Shown one piece after another: positions 54,954 through 62,113 of a DNA stretch of 64,000 bases (within the stretch, counting starts at the first letter, position 1; each line of letters begins with the position of its first letter). Position numbers and translations under genes: made by a program. The notes beneath the pieces were generated by a model, which was not told the DNA's origin, did not search any database, and saw only the letters and a program-made list of their open reading frames with translations. Source of the stretch: Asaia siamensis (lineage in GTDB: Bacteria > Pseudomonadota > Alphaproteobacteria > Acetobacterales > Acetobacteraceae); NCBI RefSeq assembly GCF_014635085.1, contig NZ_BMCH01000001.1, forward strand, positions 713,151-777,150, in the 5' to 3' direction.

Positions 54954-55820
54954 TCACGAGAGAGCGTTCGCCTCGCGCAGGATAGCTTCGCTTTGCGCGG
55001 TATATCCCCCCTCGTCGCGATGCAGCACCAGACCGGGCAGGAGGGAAAACATCCCTCTGCCGCCCTGTATGGCCCTCAGGAGAACAATCTTGGCCGCGCG
55101 TCCCTGCTTGGGCCAAAGTGGCAGCAAGGTGAGGCTTCCGAAGCCCGAATGGCGCAGTGCTTCGCAGGCACGGTCGACGACCGATGCCGGGAGCGCAAGG
55201 GTCAGGCTACCGCCGGGCAGCACCCAGCGTGCCAGTGTGGTGATCCATTCTTCCCAGCCGCCTTCCGGCATTGTCATGGCGAGACGTCTCCTGGCATCGC
55301 TGGCACCCGTATGATCAGCCGGATGCCAGGGGGGATTGGCCATGGCGTGATGGAAACGGCCATTATCGCCTGGGGTTAGTTGCCGCAGGGCAGGCGGGAC
55401 ATCAGGAATGCTGCCATGCAGGATCGTCACCCGCGTGGCACAGTCGTTGTCACGCATGTTCTGCATGGCCAGTTGCGCGGTCGCTCCATCGGCTTCCAGC
55501 CCAACCCCTCTGACATCCTGACAGCGCGAGGTGAGGCAGAGAAGCCCGGCCCCCGCGCCGCAACCGGCTTCCAGTACGCTCTGTCCTGGCTGGGCCGGAA
55601 CGAAAGCTGCCATCAGGACAGGTTCGATTCCCGTGCGGTAGCCCTGGGTGAATTGTCTGTAACGCACACGACGGTCGAGCAGATATCCTTCCATCGTCTC
55701 GCTTGTCGTCACTGCTGCGGCCTCAGCTTTTAGGGTGGCCGGGTTGACCGTGGGCGCAGCGCCGCTCATATGGTTTGGACTGTCCGAGAACTGGTCTTCC
55801 GGTCTGGCTGGGTCATGCAT
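54954..55820 (-). CDS. TrmN6-like SAM methyltransferase
   Basis: 288 residues. SAM motif VLEAGCGAGAGLLCLTSR, acidic GLEADG, and the amino-methylation motif NPPW in HHAMANPPWHPA, matching enzymes that methylate adenine N6 in tRNA(Val) and related substrates. About 40 poorly conserved residues precede the domain, so an internal start is possible. Divergent from the polyprenyl synthase gene. Confidence 0.83.
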   Translation of the reverse strand: MHDPARPEDQFSDSPNHMSGAAPTVNPATLKAEAAAVTTSETMEGYLLDRRVRYRQFTQGYRTGIEPVLMAAFVPAQPGQSVLEAGCGAGAGLLCLTSRCQDVRGVGLEADGATAQLAMQNMRDNDCATRVTILHGSIPDVPPALRQLTPGDNGRFHHAMANPPWHPADHTGASDARRRLAMTMPEGGWEEWITTLARWVLPGGSLTLALPASVVDRACEALRHSGFGSLTLLPLWPKQGRAAKIVLLRAIQGGRGMFSLLPGLVLHRDEGGYTAQSEAILREANALS

Positions 55821-55927
55821 GAAGTTCGATTTCTGCCACGGTGTTTCTTAGCGCCGGCAGGAAGCCCGGCTCGTGCCTTATACTGCATCAGGGTCGTCAG
55901 TGGCCAAGTTTGAAGTGGAGATTTGCC

Positions 55928-56983
55928 TTGGGTGCTGCCGACAGCGTGACCGATATCAAGACACAAGACGGGTCCGGCGAATCAAGTCGTGAAAGCTCGG
56001 CCCTGCACGCGCTCTCGGCCTTTCTGAAAGAGGATATGGAGGCCTGCAATCGCGAGATCGTCGCGCGCATGCAAAGCCCCGTGCCGCTTATACCCCAGCT
56101 TGGTGCGCATCTTGTTGCGGCCGGTGGCAAGCGGCTGCGCCCGCTCCTGACACTCGCCTCAGCCCGGCTCTGTGGATACGAGCCCTCGGCACAGAACCAG
56201 CGTCATGTCGGTCTTGCTGCCTGCGTCGAGTTCATCCACACAGCGACGCTGCTTCATGATGATGTTGTTGATGAAAGCACCCTGCGCCGTGGCCTCGCTT
56301 CGGCCAATGCGGTTTTCGGCAACAAGGCATCGGTTCTTGTTGGCGATTTTCTGTTCGCCCGGTCTTTCCAGCTCATGACCGCTGATGGATCGCTGAAGGT
56401 CATGGCCATTCTCTCTGCGGCCTCTGCAACCATCGCCGAGGGCGAAGTGCTGCAGATGGCAACGCAGAATGATCTCTCCACTCCTATCGAAAAATATCTC
56501 GAAGTCATTCACGGCAAGACGGCAGCGCTTTTCGCCGCAGCCTGCCGTGTCGGTGCAGTGGTTGCCGACCGCTCGGAGCAGGAAGAAGCTGCGCTCGATG
56601 CTTATGGCACCAATCTTGGCATGGCGTTCCAGCTTGTCGATGACGCCCTCGATTATGCCGCCGACCAACAGGTTCTGGGCAAGACCGTCGGTGACGACAT
56701 GCGTGAGGGCAAGATCACCTTGCCGGTACTCGCGGCTTTCCAGGCCGGGGACGAAGCCGAACGCGCTTTCTGGCTGCGCGTGATCGAGACCGGAGAGCAG
56801 ACCGATGAGGATCTGCCCCATGCGCTCGGCCTCATCGAGAAGCGCGGTGCCATCCAGACAACGATCGACCGGGCGCGCGTTTATGCCGATGCTGCCATCG
56901 AGGCGCTATCCATCTTCCCTGACAGCCCGATACGGCAGCTGATGATCGATGCTGCTTCCTACACGGTCAGCCGCGTCAACTGA
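55928..56983 (+). CDS. ispB: polyprenyl diphosphate synthase (ubiquinone side chain)
   Basis: 351 residues, TTG start 55928 with GGAG about 7 nt upstream; no ATG is suitably placed. First Asp-rich motif LLHDDVVDESTLRRG, second FQLVDDALDY, with AGGKRLRPLLTLASA before. Makes the long prenyl tail (octa- or decaprenyl) used by UbiA at 35 kb. Chain length cannot be set from sequence alone. Confidence 0.93.
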   Translation: MGAADSVTDIKTQDGSGESSRESSALHALSAFLKEDMEACNREIVARMQSPVPLIPQLGAHLVAAGGKRLRPLLTLASARLCGYEPSAQNQRHVGLAACVEFIHTATLLHDDVVDESTLRRGLASANAVFGNKASVLVGDFLFARSFQLMTADGSLKVMAILSAASATIAEGEVLQMATQNDLSTPIEKYLEVIHGKTAALFAAACRVGAVVADRSEQEEAALDAYGTNLGMAFQLVDDALDYAADQQVLGKTVGDDMREGKITLPVLAAFQAGDEAERAFWLRVIETGEQTDEDLPHALGLIEKRGAIQTTIDRARVYADAAIEALSIFPDSPIRQLMIDAASYTVSRVN

Positions 56984-56991
56984 GCCTTTCC

Positions 56992-57011
56992 GCCGCCTGT
57001 CAGGAGGCGGC
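56992..57011. terminator. hairpin between ispB and murI
   Basis: GCCGCCT/AGGCGGC stem with loop GTCAGG between convergent genes. No T-run, so strength is unclear. Confidence 0.5.
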
Positions 57012-57013
57012 TC

Positions 57014-57841
57014 TCAGGGCGTGAGCGCGCCTTCCAGCAAAGTGATGTCGTGATAGCCCAGCCGGGCAATCGCCTGTTTCAGCGCCGCACTATCGGCGGC
57101 TGGCCCGGTCAGCGTAAGGCTTTCAGGCAGGTCCCTGCGTCCGGGTTGCTCACGACGCATTTCGAGCACCCGGTTGACCTGCTGGGCGACAGGCAGGGCA
57201 GGATCGAGCCAGTTGATATCCGGCGGGCAGAGACGCAGGAAGGCATCGGTCAGAAACGTGTAATGCGTGCAGCCGAGGCCAATCGTGTCGATTTTCTGCC
57301 CCTGAGGGGCCTCGAACAGATGGCGTAATTCTCCGGCAACCAGAGCATCGTCGACAGGCCGGCCGAGAAAGGCCTGCTCTGCCAGATCTGCCAGAGTGCG
57401 GGCGCCATGCACGATCATTTCGCAATCAGCCGCGTAGCTGTCTCTCAGGCTGCGAAGATACGGGCGTCTCGCCGTGCCTCGCGTCGCCAGAAGCCCGAAG
57501 ACACGGCTCTGGCTGACTCGGGCCGCCCAGCGCACCGGTGGTACGCAGCCAACGAACGGCACGTCAAACCGGGCTCTGAGCGCATCCAGCGCGATCGTGC
57601 TGGCTGTATTGCACGCAATAAGCACGACATCGGGGCGCAGATGGGCAATGCGCTCCTCCATGAGGGAGAGAAGACGCCTGACCAGCAGGGAATCTTCCTG
57701 CTCGCCATAGGGAAACAGCGCGTTATCGGCGAGATAGTCGATGCGCGTGTCTTCCGGCAGGGTCGTGCGCAGGGCCTGCACAACGGCGAGCCCCCCAATG
57801 CCCGAGTCAAAGGCAAGCACACGTCCCGGAGGGAGAGACAA
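57014..57841 (-). CDS. murI: glutamate racemase
   Basis: 275 residues from TTG 57841, one nt after the pyrE stop and with GGAAGG upstream; the open frame goes further up inside pyrE but would give a non-family tail. Makes D-glutamate for peptidoglycan. Opening AFDSGIGGLAVVQAL; the two catalytic Cys are in IACNTASTIAL and GLGCTHYTFL. pyrE is upstream. Confidence 0.92.
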   Translation of the reverse strand: MSLPPGRVLAFDSGIGGLAVVQALRTTLPEDTRIDYLADNALFPYGEQEDSLLVRRLLSLMEERIAHLRPDVVLIACNTASTIALDALRARFDVPFVGCVPPVRWAARVSQSRVFGLLATRGTARRPYLRSLRDSYAADCEMIVHGARTLADLAEQAFLGRPVDDALVAGELRHLFEAPQGQKIDTIGLGCTHYTFLTDAFLRLCPPDINWLDPALPVAQQVNRVLEMRREQPGRRDLPESLTLTGPAADSAALKQAIARLGYHDITLLEGALTP

Positions 57842-57842
57842 A

Positions 57843-58595
57843 TCAGCCTTCCGCCTTGGCCTTGAGGGCCGCGGCTTCTTCAGCACCGCCCACACCACCA
57901 TGGGCCTTCGACCAGCCACAGGGATCTTCAAGGAAGCGACGGACCTCATGGATGTCGCTTTCGGAGAAGTAGTTCGCGCCCGAGCAGGCCTCGAGCACAT
58001 CCCACCAGGTGCAGAGCGAATGCAGCGAGACATTCATGTCGGCAAGGGTCTTCTGGGCGCCGGGGAACACACCATAGAAGAAGACGACAAAGGTGTGATC
58101 GATGATCGCCCCTGCTGAACGCAGGGCATTGGCGAAGCGGACCTTGGAGGCCCCATCGGTCGTCAGATCCTCGACCAGAAGGGTGCGCATTGATTCCGGC
58201 ACATCGCCCTCGATCTGGGCGTTACGGCCAAAGCCCTTGGGCTTTTTGCGCACATAGGCCATGGGGGCCATCATGCGGTCTGCAATCCAGGCGGCAAACG
58301 GAATGCCGGCTGTCTCACCGCCGACCACGCAGTCGATGCTCTCATAGCCGATATGACGACCGATCTTCTCGACAGCCAGTTCGACGATCTTGGCGCGGGC
58401 GCGGGGAAAGAAAATGATCTTGCGGCAGTCGATATAGACAGGCGACTTCCAGCCCGAGGTCAGGGTGTAGGGCTCTTCAGGGCGGAAATTGATGGCCTTG
58501 ATTTCAAGCAGGATACGCGCCGTCGTGAGCGCAGCGTCCCGGTCCCATTGTGTCTGACGGACTGCGCCACCGTTGATCTCGTTGCTGAGAGCCAT
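57843..58595 (-). CDS. pyrE: orotate phosphoribosyltransferase
   Basis: 250 residues. Joins orotate and PRPP in pyrimidine synthesis. EPYTLTSGWKSPVYIDCRK is the substrate site, VGGETAGIPFAAWIAD and the PRPP loop LLVEDLTTDGASK are intact. A C-terminal extension of about 40 residues (Ala/Lys/Gly-rich tail) exceeds the usual length. Directly upstream of murI. Confidence 0.95.
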   Translation of the reverse strand: MALSNEINGGAVRQTQWDRDAALTTARILLEIKAINFRPEEPYTLTSGWKSPVYIDCRKIIFFPRARAKIVELAVEKIGRHIGYESIDCVVGGETAGIPFAAWIADRMMAPMAYVRKKPKGFGRNAQIEGDVPESMRTLLVEDLTTDGASKVRFANALRSAGAIIDHTFVVFFYGVFPGAQKTLADMNVSLHSLCTWWDVLEACSGANYFSESDIHEVRRFLEDPCGWSKAHGGVGGAEEAAALKAKAEG

Positions 58596-58704
58596 CTGTT
58601 ATTACTCCATGATCTTACTGGCGTGCAGGATTATCCGTCCTTAACGAGAAAAGTAAGAGAAATAAGAAGAGAAAATCCTCGCGCTTTCGTTCGATAGGCG
58701 ATGC

Positions 58705-58734
58705 TTGCATTTACCATCGGAAAAGATTTACAAT
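58705..58734 (+). promoter_or_regulatory. sigma-70-like promoter for the small Cys gene
   Basis: TTGCAT, 18 nt, TACAAT. Predicted transcript start near 58741, just before the Fur-like box. Confidence 0.5.
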
Positions 58735-58742
58735 GCGCTAAT

Positions 58743-58757
58743 TGATAATAATTCTCA
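58743..58757. promoter_or_regulatory. Fur-type box
   Basis: TGATAATAATTCTCA matches the 7-1-7 Fur motif TGATAAT-N-ATTATCA at all but one position. It lies between the promoter and the GTG of the 78-residue gene, where Fur with iron would block transcription. Confidence 0.62.
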
Positions 58758-58773
58758 ACTAGGATCAGTTTGC

Positions 58774-59010
58774 GTGACTGTTGACCTCAACCGCATTTCC
58801 CGAAAGTGCGAACGCGCTGTTATCACAGCGTATGAAGAGCTGCGGGATGTGGGCCAGCCTGATATTCAGGCTTTTACCGCATGCACGACCCTTTATCGCA
58901 TTCACCATCCCGAAGCCTCGCTGAACGAAGCACGTCGTCTGGTTTCGGAATGGATCGACCACCATATCGTCCGTCAGGACAAGGGCGCCACACCCGGATG
59001 TAACTGCTAG
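58774..59010 (+). CDS. small Cys-containing protein, probably iron-regulated
   Basis: 78 residues from GTG 58774, with AGGAT about 10 nt upstream. No known domain recognised. ISRKCERAVITAYEELRDVG, QAFTACTTLYRIHHPEASLN and the C-terminal tail GCNC give four Cys; the C-x-C end could bind metal. No signal peptide. A Fur-type box precedes it and a strong terminator follows, so it is a single-gene unit. Role unknown; iron storage, sparing or sensing is inference. Confidence 0.7.
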   Translation: MTVDLNRISRKCERAVITAYEELRDVGQPDIQAFTACTTLYRIHHPEASLNEARRLVSEWIDHHIVRQDKGATPGCNC

Positions 59011-59070
59011 CCTTCGGTCTGGTTTTTCACCGAAGACATGATGCCCGGGCTTTCTGGCCCAGGCAAAGAA

Positions 59071-59098
59071 AAAGCCGGAGAGAAATCTCCGGCTTTTT
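59071..59098. terminator. bidirectional intrinsic terminator
   Basis: 11-bp perfect stem AAAGCCGGAGA/TCTCCGGCTTT, loop GAAA, T-run after it on the plus strand and A-run before it, so it can end both the small Cys gene and gltA. Confidence 0.93.
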
Positions 59099-59120
59099 TC
59101 GTATCAGGGCGTGACGCCGC

Positions 59121-60437
59121 TCAGCTGCGTCGGCATTGCGGAATATAGTCGCGACGGGCTTCACCCACATAAAGCTGGCGAGGGCGGCCGATACGCTGGC
59201 CGGGTTCCTCGATCATCTCGCGCCACTGGCTGACCCAGCCTACCGTGCGCGCCACAGCAAAGAGTACGGTGAACATCGAAGTCGGGATGCCCATCGCCTT
59301 CAGGATCAGACCTGAATAGAAATCGACATTCGGATAGAGCCGACGCTGCACGAAATAGGGATCGTTGACGGCGATTTTTTCGAGTTCTGCGGCCAGATCG
59401 AACATCGGGTCATGCTTGAGGCCAAGCTCGGCCACGACCTCGTGATAGGTCTGCTCCATGATTTTCGCGCGCGGGTCGAAATTCTTGTAGACGCGATGGC
59501 CAAAGCCCATCAGGCGCACACCGCTCTCGCGGTCCTTTACCTGGGCGATGAAGGACGGGATGTTCTCACGCGTGCCGATCTGCGCCAGCATGCCGAGAAC
59601 GGCTTCATTCGCGCCGCCATGGGCGGGGCCCCAGAGCGCTGCGATACCGGCTGCGATGCAGGCAAACGGGTTCGAGCCTGTCGAGCCGACAAGGCGCACG
59701 GTCGAGGTCGAGGCATTCTGCTCATGATCGGCATGCAGGATGAGAATGCGATCAATGGCACGCGCCAGAACCGGGTTGACCTTGTATTCAGCGTTCGGCT
59801 TGGCAAACAGCATCTTCAGGAAATTTTCTGAAAAGCTGAGATTATTGTCAGGATAAACGAAAGGCTCACCAACCGTATATTTATAGGCCCATGCCGCGAT
59901 GGTGGGCACTTTCGCGATCAAACGACGCGTGGAGAGATCACGCGAGGCCTCGTGCGAGATGTCGACGGCATCGGGATAGAAGGCCGAGAGCGCTGCGACG
60001 GTGCCACAGAGAATAGCCATGGGATGGGCGTCGCGACGGAAGCCATTGAAGAAATTGCGAATCTGCTCATGAAGCAGAGCCTGTTCTTTCAGATCCTGCT
60101 GGAAGCGTTCGTAATCCTCACGAGTGGGCAGCTCGCCATAGACCAGCAGATAAGCCGTCTCGGTAAAGCTCGCTTCGGTCGCCAGCTGCTCGATCGGATA
60201 GCCGCGATGCAGCAGCACGCCTTCGTCACCATCGATAAAGGTGATGGCGCTGCGGCAGGACGCCGTTTCACCATAGCCGGGATCGAAGGAAAACATCTGC
60301 GTATCGGCAGTGAGTTTGCGGATATCGATCACATCAGGGCCAAGGTTGCCCTTGAGGATCGGAAATACGGCAGAGCGCTCGCCTATGCTGAGGGTCGCCG
60401 TTTCGGGAGTGGATCCGTTTGTGTCGTGATCAGCCAT
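59121..60437 (-). CDS. gltA: citrate synthase
   Basis: 438 residues, type II hexameric form. Condenses acetyl-CoA with oxaloacetate. Catalytic His in [19 protein letters not shown], Asp/His region [18 protein letters not shown], and NADH-type N-terminus. Acetic acid bacteria use it in acetate resistance, where the AarA form is known; this could be that enzyme. Monocistronic-looking between the terminator and sixA. Confidence 0.97.
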   Translation of the reverse strand: MADHDTNGSTPETATLSIGERSAVFPILKGNLGPDVIDIRKLTADTQMFSFDPGYGETASCRSAITFIDGDEGVLLHRGYPIEQLATEASFTETAYLLVYGELPTREDYERFQQDLKEQALLHEQIRNFFNGFRRDAHPMAILCGTVAALSAFYPDAVDISHEASRDLSTRRLIAKVPTIAAWAYKYTVGEPFVYPDNNLSFSENFLKMLFAKPNAEYKVNPVLARAIDRILILHADHEQNASTSTVRLVGSTGSNPFACIAAGIAALWGPAHGGANEAVLGMLAQIGTRENIPSFIAQVKDRESGVRLMGFGHRVYKNFDPRAKIMEQTYHEVVAELGLKHDPMFDLAAELEKIAVNDPYFVQRRLYPNVDFYSGLILKAMGIPTSMFTVLFAVARTVGWVSQWREMIEEPGQRIGRPRQLYVGEARRDYIPQCRRS

Positions 60438-60477
60438 GGACGTGCCTTAGGAATTTAGCCAGGAAGAGGCAATCAAC

Positions 60478-60993
60478 TTATGGGTGAAGTACGGTGCCGA
60501 GTGTCGCCGTATTGGGTGAAAGACCGGCCCAGTCGGAGATGACTGTAAACAGGGCCGTGGTGCCGGGCTCGTACCCTTTCATCAATTCCCGGGCGATTGG
60601 CCCGTCAATCGCATCGCTTGCCAGATGACGACAGGTCTCGGCAATTGCCGGGTTGTGCCCCACGATGATCAGCGTTTTGACCGCGTCGGGTGTTTCGCGA
60701 ATCAGTTCGAGAATACCGTAGAGATCGAGATCGTAAAGCGCATCGAGACCATGCACGACGCAGGATGACGGCAGGCGCCCGGCAATGGCCTGGGCAGTCT
60801 GTGTCGTACGTCTGGCCGTGCTGTGCCACAGATGGGCGCCTGAGAAATCGATCCCGATGGCTGCAAGCTTTTCGCCCAGGCTTTCTGCGTCCTGTGCGCC
60901 CCGCTCCGTCAGGGGGCGGTCACGGTCCTGAACGCCGAACAGGTCGTGCGTGGCCTGCGCATGTCTGACGAGGATGAGATGATGCGCCGTCAT
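60478..60993 (-). CDS. sixA: SixA-like phosphohistidine phosphatase
   Basis: 171 residues. Histidine phosphatase superfamily: catalytic His in LILVRHAQATHD, second His in VGHNPAIAETCRHLA. LTERGAQDAESLGEKL is typical of the SixA branch, which dephosphorylates His in phosphotransferase proteins. Substrate here unknown. Upstream of gltA with 40 nt between, so they could share a transcript. Confidence 0.9.
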   Translation of the reverse strand: MTAHHLILVRHAQATHDLFGVQDRDRPLTERGAQDAESLGEKLAAIGIDFSGAHLWHSTARRTTQTAQAIAGRLPSSCVVHGLDALYDLDLYGILELIRETPDAVKTLIIVGHNPAIAETCRHLASDAIDGPIARELMKGYEPGTTALFTVISDWAGLSPNTATLGTVLHP

Positions 60994-61008
60994 GTCACGC
61001 TCTCCGGT

Positions 61009-61311
61009 TCAGCGCGGGCTGCGCCCGGCAATTGAGTCATGATGTCGGATCACTTCCCGTATGATGAAGGCAAGAAACTTTTCCGCGAAGTCAGGATCGA
61101 GCCTGGCCGAAGAGGCAAGCTGGCGCAGTCTCTCGATCTGACGTGCCTCGCGGGCAGGGTCGGCAGCGGGCAGGCCCGAGCGGGCCTTGAGTTCGCCTAC
61201 CGCCTGCGTCTGGCGAAAGCGCTCTGCCAGCATATGGATCAGCGCCGCATCGATATTGTCGATGCTCTGACGATGCTGTTCGAGGAGCGCGCGTGTTTCT
61301 TGTTCAGACAT
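61009..61311 (-). CDS. chorismate mutase (AroQ type)
   Basis: 100 residues from ATG 61311. All-helical AroQ monomer: EQHRQSIDNIDAALIHMLAE, ERFRQTQAVGELKARSGLPA, and IIREVIRHHDSIAGR. Converts chorismate to prephenate for Phe/Tyr. It overlaps the metallophosphatase gene by 8 nt. No fused prephenate dehydratase. Confidence 0.9.
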   Translation of the reverse strand: MSEQETRALLEQHRQSIDNIDAALIHMLAERFRQTQAVGELKARSGLPAADPAREARQIERLRQLASSARLDPDFAEKFLAFIIREVIRHHDSIAGRSPR

Positions 61312-61957
61312 CCAGATCAATCCAGGCAAGATGGCCGCCTTTTCCGGCGCCAAGGTCGGTGAAGATGGCGCGACCACCGTTGCGTCCATCGCGTATCCAG
61401 GGGCGGCCATCGGTCGAGCGCCGGTCATGACCGCAATAGACGATATGATCGGCAGGAATATGATCGATCCAGCGCAATCGGCGCTCGGGATAACCGTCAG
61501 GCTGCATACGGCCTGTGGTTTCACCAAAAAGTGCGCGTGACAGCAGGGGGGTCATGGCACCGAGCGCCGGGGGCGGGGCTTCGAACATCATATCGGTGTG
61601 AAACCCGCCATGGACGAAAATCATGTTGCCCTGGACGATCCATGCCGGGGCCTCGGCTATCGCCTCATAGGCACGCTCGCGCAGACCGGCCTGGACCGGG
61701 CCCGAAAGCTGGCGCAGCGTCTCCTCGAGAGGCGGGTCGCGTCTCAGCCTTCTGCCTTCGAGCGCGCGCCCCAGCTTGCGGTCATGATTGCCCAGAATGA
61801 ACAGGCCGCGCCCGTCATCGATCAGATCGAGCATGAGCCGCAACGTTCCGGCACTGTCAGGCCCGTGATCCACCAGATCGCCGAGCTGGATAATGAATCG
61901 ATCGGTTGCAACCGCATGTTCGAAAGCGGTGAGATCGCCATGCACATCGCCCACCAC
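61304..61957 (-). CDS. calcineurin-like metallophosphatase
   Basis: 217 residues from a GTG at 61957. Metal-site motifs of the serine/threonine phosphatase and ApaH group: GDVHGD, LGDLVDHGPDSAG, FILGNHDRK, then MIFVHGGFH and VYCGHDR. The N-terminal strand before GDVHG is unusually short from this GTG; the frame extends upstream to a TAG with sensible sequence (KLSAGRGLRV), so a rare start codon such as ATT is possible. Substrate unknown. Confidence 0.87.
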   Translation of the reverse strand: MVGDVHGDLTAFEHAVATDRFIIQLGDLVDHGPDSAGTLRLMLDLIDDGRGLFILGNHDRKLGRALEGRRLRRDPPLEETLRQLSGPVQAGLRERAYEAIAEAPAWIVQGNMIFVHGGFHTDMMFEAPPPALGAMTPLLSRALFGETTGRMQPDGYPERRLRWIDHIPADHIVYCGHDRRSTDGRPWIRDGRNGGRAIFTDLGAGKGGHLAWIDLDV

Positions 61958-62113
61958 GCGCAGACCGCGACCGGCGCTCAGCTTCGACAGATCGGGAAGA
62001 TGAGGGGGCGAAAAGGAAATCGGATCGGCCTTTCTGGGCTAGGGCGTCAATCGACCATTATGGGCGGTATCGGCAGGAAAACACAATAAAGACATGGTTA
62101 TAACCGCATTCGA

